NCBI GenBank assembly: GCA_016844295.1
Contig: JAENIV010000047.1
Span: forward strand, 1-8,978
DNA: 8,978 bases
Source: Candidatus Berkelbacteria bacterium
Lineage (GTDB): Bacteria > Patescibacteriota > UBA1384 > UBA12157 > JAENIV01
Direction: 5' to 3'
Part shown: positions 4,228 to 8,978 of the stretch, piece after piece
How the letters are laid out: each line of letters begins with the position of its first letter
How positions within the stretch are numbered: the first letter of the stretch is position 1
The notes under the pieces: model-generated
What the model saw: only the letters and a program-made list of their open reading frames with translations
Databases searched by the model: none
Told to the model about the DNA's origin: nothing
Position numbers and translations under genes: made by a program

Positions 4228-5751
4228 TTACATCATCCCCGGCATTCCGCCGCCGCCCATTCCCGACATATCGGGCATGGCAGGCGGATTTTTCTCTGGT
4301 AAATCGGTAATAACGGCTTCGGTAGTCAAAATTCCGGATGCCACCGAGGCTGCGTTTTGTAAAGCCAATCGGACAACTTTAACCGGATCGATAATACCGG
4401 TTTTTATCATATCAACGTAGTCGTCTTTCATTACATCATAGCCGATTCCTTTAGCCTGTTTTTTAACTTCTTCAATTACCACCGAGCCATCTTTGCCGGC
4501 ATTCATGGCAATTTGACGCATAGGTTCTTCCAAGGCTCGGCGTAAAATGTTAGCGCCGATTTTTTCATCTCCGGTAACTTGAATGTTGTCTAAGGCTTTA
4601 ATGCAATCAATCAATGCGACTCCGCCGCCTGGAACGATCCCTTCTTCGACAGCGGCTTTGGTGGCGTGGACCGCATCATCAATTTTATCTTTTTTCTCTT
4701 TTAATTCCACTTCTGTAGCGGCGCCAACTTTAATGACTCCCACTCCCCCTGAAAGTTTGGCTAAACGTTCTTCGAGTTTTTCCCGATCGTATTCTGAGGT
4801 ATTTTTTTCAATTTCAATTTTTATTTGCTTAACTCGATCTTTAATTTTATTTTGGCTCCCTTTGCCTTCAATCATGGTTGTTTTGTCTTTGTCGGCAATC
4901 ACTTTTCGGGCAGTTCCCAACATATCCAAGGTTGTATCTTCCAACTTAGCGCCTTTTTCTTCGGAAATAACTTGGCCGCCGGTTAGAATGGCGATGTCTT
5001 CGAGCATGGCTTTTCTGGTATCGCCAAATCCCGGGGCTTTAACCGCTAAAACCGAGAGAATCCCGCGGAGTTTATTGACAATCAAGGTAGCCAAGGCTTC
5101 ACCTTCAACATCTTCGGCAATAATTACCAATTCTTTTTTGCCGGAAGTGGCCATGGCTTCAAGTAAGGGCATAATTTCCGAAATCGCGGAAATCTTTTTG
5201 TCGGTAATTAAAATGTAGGGGTTTTCCAAAACTGATTCCATCCGGGCCGTGTCAGTCATCATGTAGGCGGAAATGAACCCATTATCGAACTGCATACCTT
5301 CGACAACGTCTTTGTCTAAACCGATGGCTTGAGATTCTTCAACCGTAATAACCCCGTCTCGGCCCACCATATCCATAACCTCGGCAATGAGTTTTCCAAC
5401 TTCTTCGTCGCCTGCAGAAATTGAGGCTACTTGAGCAATTTCTTCTTTGCCAACAATTTCTTTGGCTTGATCTTTGAGGGCTTTTGTGACTGCCTCAACA
5501 CTTTTTTCAATCCCTCGGCGCACTGCCATTGGGTCAGCCCCGGCAGTAACATTTTTTAAGCCCTCATTAACCATAATTTGGGCGAGCAAAGTGGCTGTGG
5601 TTGTGCCGTCGCCTGCGACGTCGTTGGTTTTTGTGGCGACTTCCTTGACTAACTGGGCACCCATATTTTCAAACGGATCTTTGAGCTCAATTTCCTTGGC
5701 GATTGTTACACCGTCATTGGTAATATGAGGCGCACCAAAACCTTTATCCAA
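4228..5751 (-). CDS. groL: Chaperonin GroEL, N-terminus missing
   Basis: GroEL forms the double-ring ATP-driven folding chamber that works with GroES. The frame keeps DKGFGAPHITNDGVTIAKEIEL, the ATP-site loop DVAGDGTTTAT, the apical domain, VDDAVHATKAAVEEGIVPGGG-like sequence near the C-terminal equatorial part (IDDAVHATKAAVEEG), and the Gly/Met tail GGGGMPGMM. From the TTG at 5749-5751 it has 507 residues, against about 540 in the family. Homology continues in frame upstream through GPKGRNVL (5752-5775), but then becomes unrelated (EKPFCLPI) and meets a TAG at 5800-5802. The usual first 30 or so residues (the N-terminal strand and helix plus the VTL before GPKG) are absent. No ATG is in frame there. 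The start given is only the first possible codon. The gene is either truncated, rearranged or misassembled. Confidence 0.9.
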   Translation of the reverse strand: MDKGFGAPHITNDGVTIAKEIELKDPFENMGAQLVKEVATKTNDVAGDGTTTATLLAQIMVNEGLKNVTAGADPMAVRRGIEKSVEAVTKALKDQAKEIVGKEEIAQVASISAGDEEVGKLIAEVMDMVGRDGVITVEESQAIGLDKDVVEGMQFDNGFISAYMMTDTARMESVLENPYILITDKKISAISEIMPLLEAMATSGKKELVIIAEDVEGEALATLIVNKLRGILSVLAVKAPGFGDTRKAMLEDIAILTGGQVISEEKGAKLEDTTLDMLGTARKVIADKDKTTMIEGKGSQNKIKDRVKQIKIEIEKNTSEYDREKLEERLAKLSGGVGVIKVGAATEVELKEKKDKIDDAVHATKAAVEEGIVPGGGVALIDCIKALDNIQVTGDEKIGANILRRALEEPMRQIAMNAGKDGSVVIEEVKKQAKGIGYDVMKDDYVDMIKTGIIDPVKVVRLALQNAASVASGILTTEAVITDLPEKNPPAMPDMSGMGGGGMPGMM

Positions 5752-5782
5752 TAAAACATTTCTTCCTTTTGGACCGATCGGC

Positions 5783-5835
5783 AGACAAAAAGGTTTTTCC
5801 TAATTGTCTTTTTGTCTAATTGTCTATTTGTCTTT
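5783..5835 (-). repeat. 8-bp tandem repeat and inverted copy in the groES-groL gap
   Basis: On the plus strand TTGTCT recurs exactly every 8 bp at 5804, 5812, 5820 and 5828, running to the groES stop. AGACAAAAA (5783-5791) is the perfect inverse of TTTTTGTCT (5809-5817), giving a 9-bp stem with a 17-nt loop. This occupies the place where the groL ribosome-binding site and first codons should be. Confidence 0.75.
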
Positions 5836-6119
5836 TACTCTAATATTGCTAATATATCTTCTTCCTTTAAAATTATGACCTCTTCACCGTCTAACTTAAA
5901 TTCATCTCCGCCGTATTCTTTGTATAAAACCGTATCACCAAGCTTAACAGTTAAAGGATTTAACTTACCGTCGTCATATTTACCTTTTCCGACAGCCACA
6001 ACTTTACCTTTTTGGGATTTTTCTTTGGCTGTATCGGGAATAATAATTCCAGACTTTGTTTTTGATTCTTCGGCGAGTGGTTTGATAACAACTCGATCAC
6101 CTAATGGTTGAATTTTCAT
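5835..6119 (-). CDS. groES: Co-chaperonin GroES
   Basis: This 94-residue protein is the heptameric lid of the GroEL chamber. It opens MKIQPLGDRVVIKPLAEE, carries the mobile loop with the GIIIPDTAKEKSQ segment (about 17-37) that contacts GroEL, and continues GKVVAVGKGK, VKLGDTVLYKEYGGDEFKLDGEEVIILKEEDILAIL, all family hallmarks. Length and domain order are normal. The ATG (complement of 6117-6119) has only a modest purine stretch, AGAAAGAG, upstream. It is the first gene of a groES-groL operon on the minus strand; its stop abuts the 8-bp repeat array that precedes the broken groL. Confidence 0.97.
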   Translation of the reverse strand: MKIQPLGDRVVIKPLAEESKTKSGIIIPDTAKEKSQKGKVVAVGKGKYDDGKLNPLTVKLGDTVLYKEYGGDEFKLDGEEVIILKEEDILAILE

Positions 6120-6243
6120 AATGACTCTTTCTAAGCCGAGGGGATGCCCCTGAACGCGTGCCGGTGACCCGAACGAAGTTCGAGTCTAAGCTGGCTAGGG
6201 TGGATCACTCGCGAACGGGGTGACCCAAGGCGATATTATTTGA
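6120..6243 (-). promoter_or_regulatory. GC-rich structured 5' leader of groES
   Basis: Between the predicted transcription start and the groES ATG lie about 124 nt that are more GC-rich than the neighbours. They contain GGGG-ATG-CCCC (6140-6150) and CGAAC-GAA-GTTCG (6170-6182), plus two GGTGACCC words (6163-6170 and 6219-6226). No CIRCE (TTAGCACTC-N9-GAGTGCTAA) is present. A thermosensor or other leader regulation is possible but not shown. Confidence 0.4.
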
Positions 6244-6249
6244 CACTTA

Positions 6250-6278
6250 ATTATAATAAAAGTTTAAAAAAACTTCAA
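6250..6278 (-). promoter_or_regulatory. Promoter of the groES-groL operon
   Basis: On the minus strand TTGAAG (complement of 6273-6278) lies exactly 17 nt from a perfect TATAAT (complement of 6250-6255). The spacer contains an inverted repeat AAGTTT-N4-AAACTT (6260-6275), which could be an operator or simply AT-rich coincidence. Confidence 0.65.
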
Positions 6279-6302
6279 GTCCAAATCTGAAAGTTTCACG
6301 AT

Positions 6303-6331
6303 GGAAGCCGGAAGGGGGATAACCGACTTCC
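6303..6331 (-). terminator. Stem-loop after the nucleotidyltransferase gene
   Basis: On the minus-strand RNA GGAAGUCGG pairs with CCGGCUUCC over 9 bp with one G-U pair and an 11-nt loop. The plus-strand version has a mismatch instead, so the structure favours minus-strand RNA. It follows the stop by 13 nt, but no U run follows directly, so termination is tentative. Confidence 0.45.
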
Positions 6332-6344
6332 ACCACGCTTCATT

Positions 6345-7274
6345 TTAGCGCAGTTTTTCTTTTTTTGTCAACCCCCAATATTTCGCCTCCCAATCCTTTT
6401 GGTATTCATTTCTTTTGTCATAGGCGTGGAGTTTCATCATACTTTCGTCGGCAATAACTGAAGCCCCCTTGCGATGGTTTTCTGGATCTTTTAAAATACG
6501 ATTAATTTGAATCTTAGCTAACCAATTTTCCAGACTTTTCCCAAATTTTCCGGTTAATAATTTTTCTAAGATTCCCAATTTCGAATTTTCAATTTTGACT
6601 TCTTTTTCTTCCCAATTAGGCAATTCCTCCTTGATCCAAGAGTTTTTTTCAATGAGATTTTTATATATTCCCTGATCGTAAACCGGAATTAAATTGGCTA
6701 GCCAATGGGTAAAGTAGATATCTTTTTTAAATCGTATTTTTGTTAAGTTTAATCTTGTTTCGTCAAAAGCAAATCCCACACAGAATTTTCCCGCCTTATA
6801 CCATTTATTTTTGTTTTGGCCCATGATTTCTAAAAGTAAAATAGTGATAGCCCTCGCGGTCCAAAGTTTACCTTTTTTAGCCACAATTAAAATATCAATG
6901 TCTGAATCTACATTAGAAGTATTAAATGACAAAGAATTAATAACGGAGATATTCTTAATAAAGGGGCTTTTTCGAAGAATATTAATTATCCAAGAGACTT
7001 TTTTTAAATGTTTTTGGGAGATTACAAAGTTCTGAAAATATTTTTGGACAATTTTTTCTTTACCCGCCAGATAATAATAAATATTTTGTGATTTTTCCGA
7101 GGTGGCTTTTTGGATTTTCTCCTTTTTTAATAATGTTTTAATACCCATAAACACCTGCAACTTACTCGCAGGGGTTTTGTAAAGAAACCGCCAGATTTCA
7201 TCTAATAACAAGGGGCGGTCGAATATGTCGTCAAAAGCCAAAGTTTTTAGGATGGAATTTTCGATATTGTTCAT
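6345..7274 (-). CDS. wHTH-nucleotidyltransferase domain protein
   Basis: This 309-residue protein begins with a winged-helix-like region (about 1-75: SILKTLAFDDIFDRPLLLDEIWRFL and LLKKEKIQKATSEKSQNIYYYL). A DNA-polymerase-beta-type nucleotidyltransferase core follows: INSLSFNTSNVDSDIDILIV (112-131), with Asp125 and Asp127 as likely metal ligands, where the usual Gly-Ser is Asn-Ser. The KGKLWTARA stretch and CVGFAFDETRLNL then lead to a helical C-terminal part with FTHWLANLIPVYD. No signal peptide is seen. Substrate is unknown; members transfer nucleotides to proteins, RNA or small molecules, and some are toxin-antitoxin partners, though no partner gene adjoins this one. The ATG has almost no leader after its predicted -10 and no Shine-Dalgarno. 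It diverges from trpS. Confidence 0.75.
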   Translation of the reverse strand: MNNIENSILKTLAFDDIFDRPLLLDEIWRFLYKTPASKLQVFMGIKTLLKKEKIQKATSEKSQNIYYYLAGKEKIVQKYFQNFVISQKHLKKVSWIINILRKSPFIKNISVINSLSFNTSNVDSDIDILIVAKKGKLWTARAITILLLEIMGQNKNKWYKAGKFCVGFAFDETRLNLTKIRFKKDIYFTHWLANLIPVYDQGIYKNLIEKNSWIKEELPNWEEKEVKIENSKLGILEKLLTGKFGKSLENWLAKIQINRILKDPENHRKGASVIADESMMKLHAYDKRNEYQKDWEAKYWGLTKKEKLR

Positions 7275-7287
7275 GACTTGCTATCTT

Positions 7288-7293
7288 ATTATA
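7288..7293 (-). promoter_or_regulatory. -10 element of the nucleotidyltransferase gene
   Basis: A perfect TATAAT on the minus strand lies 13 nt upstream of the ATG (complement of 7272-7274), implying a leader of only about 7 nt. The -35 is poor (TTACTT at 16 nt). This fits a leaderless or near-leaderless message. Confidence 0.4.
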
Positions 7294-7301
7294 TACTTTC
7301 C

Positions 7302-7330
7302 TTGAAATCAAGTAATTTTTCTCGTAAAAT
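7302..7330 (+). promoter_or_regulatory. Promoter of trpS
   Basis: TTGAAA (7302-7307) is spaced 17 nt from TAAAAT (7325-7330); both match the consensus at five of six positions. The -35 lies within the inverted repeat CTTGA-AA-TCAAG (7301-7312), close to the divergent minus-strand promoter. Confidence 0.6.
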
Positions 7331-7394
7331 CAAATTGAGGTAATAATTATAACGGCACCAGGGGCGCCGATATATCGCGATTGTAAGGAGCGTT

Positions 7395-8354
7395 ATGAAG
7401 ATTTTTTCCGGCATCCAGCCATCTGGACAATTTCATATTGGTAATTTTTTAGGCGCAATGAAAAATTGGGTTGTTTTACAAAAAGAGAATGACTGTATTT
7501 TCTGTATTGTCGATTTACATGCCATTACGGTTGACTATCCTCCAAAAGAAATGCCCCAAAGAATTCTCGATGCTACCAAAGACGCTTTAGCCGTAGGCAT
7601 TGATCCGGCAAAATCCATCCTTTTTCGCCAGTCTGATAGACCAGAGCACGCAGAATTAGCGTGGTTACTCAATACTATTACCAATATGGGTGAACTTTCG
7701 CGTATGACCCAATATAAAGAAAAGGCCGAAAAACACCAAGAAAGCGTCGGACTTTTTGATTATCCGGTTTTAATGGCGGCGGATATTTTAATCTATAAAG
7801 CCGATGGTGTACCTGTTGGTGAAGATCAAACCCAACACGTGGAACTTGCCCGCGATTTAGCCCGAAGATTTAATTCCAAGTTTGGGCAAACTTTTCCGGA
7901 ACCAAAACTCTTACTTACGCCCACAAAACGAATTTTGGGACTCGACGGCCAAGGAAAAATGAGTAAATCAAATCCTTCTTCAACCTATATTGCCTTAAAC
8001 GATAGTCCCGACACAATACGTCAAAAAATTGCTTTAGCCACCACTGATGCCGGTAACGAACCGGAAATTTCCAATGCAACTAAAAATTTAATTGGTTTAA
8101 TTGAGGCCTTTACCGGTAAAGAACGTGCTGAATACTACTTCGAAGCCCGCCGCCAAGGAACGATTAAATATTCCGAGATGAAACCCGAACTGGCTGAAGC
8201 CATAATTAAAGAGTTGGAACCTATTCAAAAAAAACGGGCGGAAATTTCCGACAGTAATGTAAAATCGATATTATCTGACGGCGCTAAGAAATTAGAGGGC
8301 GTTGCGCAAAAAACGATCAAGGAAATTAAAGAAAAAATGGGTTTGGTGATATAA
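7395..8354 (+). CDS. trpS: Tryptophan--tRNA ligase
   Basis: This class I aminoacyl-tRNA synthetase charges tRNA-Trp with tryptophan using ATP. The 319 residues fit the compact bacterial form. The HIGH-type motif is HIGN (14-17) within PSGQFHIGNFLGA, KMSKS is intact at 188-192, and GEDQTQHVELARDLA (142-156) and FDYPVLMAADIL (121-132), with the Asp that reads the indole nitrogen, are present. AAGGAG (7385-7390) lies 4 nt before the ATG. The roughly 58-nt leader contains GGCACC/GGCGCC-type pairing and a palindrome CGATATATCG (7368-7377); I cannot make a convincing T-box or attenuator from it. The gene appears complete, with no frame disruption. Confidence 0.97.
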   Translation: MKIFSGIQPSGQFHIGNFLGAMKNWVVLQKENDCIFCIVDLHAITVDYPPKEMPQRILDATKDALAVGIDPAKSILFRQSDRPEHAELAWLLNTITNMGELSRMTQYKEKAEKHQESVGLFDYPVLMAADILIYKADGVPVGEDQTQHVELARDLARRFNSKFGQTFPEPKLLLTPTKRILGLDGQGKMSKSNPSSTYIALNDSPDTIRQKIALATTDAGNEPEISNATKNLIGLIEAFTGKERAEYYFEARRQGTIKYSEMKPELAEAIIKELEPIQKKRAEISDSNVKSILSDGAKKLEGVAQKTIKEIKEKMGLVI

Positions 8355-8368
8355 TAAATATCAGTATC

Positions 8369-8429
8369 TCCACCTACACACTTACTGGGCAACCTACTAC
8401 GTAGCGTACGCCCAGCGCGCTACGGTGGA
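8369..8429 (+). repeat. Imperfect palindrome downstream of trpS
   Basis: TCCACC (8369-8374) faces GGTGGA (8424-8429), and CTGGGC (8385-8390) faces GCCCAG (8410-8415), with CTAC/GTAG (8394-8404) inside. There is no T run. It could stabilise the trpS 3' end or structure the leader of the next gene. Confidence 0.5.
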
Positions 8430-8469
8430 TTTCCTGAACTTCCTACCCGTTTTCACGGGAGCGGAATTC

Positions 8470-8709
8470 ATGAGCGGAGGGGAAATGTTAGAAAATATTT
8501 TTTTTCTAGGACTACCAATCCTGTTTTGGATTTTACTTATTTTAGGGCTCGGATTAATCGGAATGGTAATTTGGGTATGCCGATCAGATGTTCGAACCTC
8601 CTACGGTAAAAAGGGCTCAAGACACTGTATTATGACGATGTTTGTTTCGATGATTGTCATTCTTGTCGCAGTTATTTGTATTGTTTTTGTCAATAAAGGA
8701 TTGTTGTGA
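8470..8709 (+). CDS. Small membrane protein with two TM helices
   Basis: This 79-residue protein is not recognised. It has two hydrophobic helices: about residues 10-36 (IFFLGLPILFWILLILGLGLIGMVIWV) and 53-75 (around MTMFVSMIVILVAVICIVFV), joined by a short basic loop with CRSDVRTSYGKKGSRHC. The two loop Cys residues are notable. Two starts are plausible: ATG 8470 with GGGAG (8457-8461) 8 nt upstream, and ATG 8485 with GGAGG (8476-8480) 4 nt upstream. A GTG at 8425 would extend the frame but lies in the palindrome. Its stop overlaps the next start (GTGA), suggesting co-translation with the pilin-like gene and perhaps a shared envelope role; that role is inferred. Confidence 0.6.
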   Translation: MSGGEMLENIFFLGLPILFWILLILGLGLIGMVIWVCRSDVRTSYGKKGSRHCIMTMFVSMIVILVAVICIVFVNKGLL

Positions 8710-8978
8710 ACCAAGAAGCCAATAACCAAAATTCAACACCGCAAATACCTAATAGTTCCCCGTCCAATCAATCGTCTAAATATTCTGATATGAAAACTGT
8801 GTGGATTATTCTTGGTTCCTGTTTCGGCTTATTAGTTGTGAGCGCCGTCCTCCTTTACTTTATGGTTTTTGCCGGAGTAAATAGCGCTCGCGATAGAACC
8901 AAAGACGCTCAAATCAAGAGTTTTGTCCATCAGATACGGCCTGAAGCAGAAATGTATTTTGATGAACATAAAACATAC
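8706..8978 (+). CDS. Pilin-like single-pass membrane protein (partial)
   Basis: The frame from GTG 8706 runs open to the right edge (91 residues seen). A polar Asn/Ser/Pro/Gln-rich leader (1-28) precedes one TM helix (about 31-57, VWIILGSCFGLLVVSAVLLYFMVFAG). Then comes VNSARDRTKDAQIKSFVHQIRPEAEMYFDEHKTY, a pattern I recognise from type IV pilin-like proteins, where a helix with ARxxxxDAxI...L...AExYYDxxxxY follows the membrane anchor. The usual prepilin site (GFTLIE) is not present, so it may be anchored without peptidase processing. It overlaps the preceding gene by 4 nt (GTGA). The rest, including the globular domain, is outside the window. Confidence 0.6.
   Translation, partial: MNQEANNQNSTPQIPNSSPSNQSSKYSDMKTVWIILGSCFGLLVVSAVLLYFMVFAGVNSARDRTKDAQIKSFVHQIRPEAEMYFDEHKTY

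Noticed and set aside
4583..5218. Long plus-strand open frame opposite groL
   Set aside because: It is antisense to strongly conserved GroEL sequence; its composition is that of a shadow frame.
6134..6196. Possible tRNA in the groES leader (GTTCGAGTC resembles a T-loop)
   Set aside because: The acceptor arms do not pair properly, the length is too short, and no anticodon arm can be drawn.
6240..6268. Plus-strand TTGACA at 6240-6245 as a promoter
   Set aside because: The -10 is poor at proper spacing and it would transcribe antisense into the nucleotidyltransferase gene.

Overview
The window looks like a fragment of a small bacterial genome, most likely Candidatus Patescibacteria (Candidate Phyla Radiation). 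The evidence is the style of several proteins (a short-tailed SSB, an S18 with a Cys/His zinc set, a winged-helix plus nucleotidyltransferase protein, a pilin-like protein with a polar N-terminal leader) and AT-rich spacers full of small palindromes and degenerate heptamer repeats. UGA acts as a stop in two genes, so this is not the SR1/Gracilibacteria recoded group. The phylum is an inference from protein style, not from a search.

Layout: (1) Positions 1-1034 hold a ribosomal/replication cluster on the plus strand: the tail of a probable rpsF, then ssb and rpsR. (2) Positions 1140-2577 carry, on the same strand, EF-P (efp) with an arginine at the modified loop tip, a two-domain PRC-barrel protein, and a one-domain alkylguanine-DNA alkyltransferase starting one base after the PRC stop. 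(3) Positions 2578-3398 are mostly non-coding around a small winged-helix regulator (2850-3098). An identical 21-bp sequence occurs just before this gene and again just after it. (4) Positions 3399-3986 encode a nucleoside 2-deoxyribosyltransferase-like protein with a clear promoter, Shine-Dalgarno and terminator; it appears to lack the family's catalytic Glu. (5) Positions 3987-4227 are a convergent spacer with terminators, an 88-bp branched palindromic repeat and one copy of a 32-bp interspersed repeat. (6) On the minus strand, groES and groL follow a good promoter and a GC-rich, hairpin-rich leader; no CIRCE is seen. (7) A minus-strand nucleotidyltransferase gene diverges from trpS, with overlapping promoter regions. 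(8) The right edge has a two-TM small protein overlapping the start of a pilin-like protein that runs off the window.

The most surprising observation is groL. The reading frame keeps the conserved GPKGRNVLLDKGFGAP block, but the roughly 30 residues that should precede it are absent. A stop codon and an array of four 8-bp TTGTCT repeats, plus an inverted copy, occupy their place. Either the gene is genuinely truncated or rearranged, or the assembly has lost a segment at a repeat.

I see no CRISPR array, transposase, tRNA or rRNA. Most genes are housekeeping (translation, replication, protein folding, DNA repair). The candidates for new biology are the wHTH gene with its repeats, the degenerate deoxyribosyltransferase-like protein and the interspersed repeat families.
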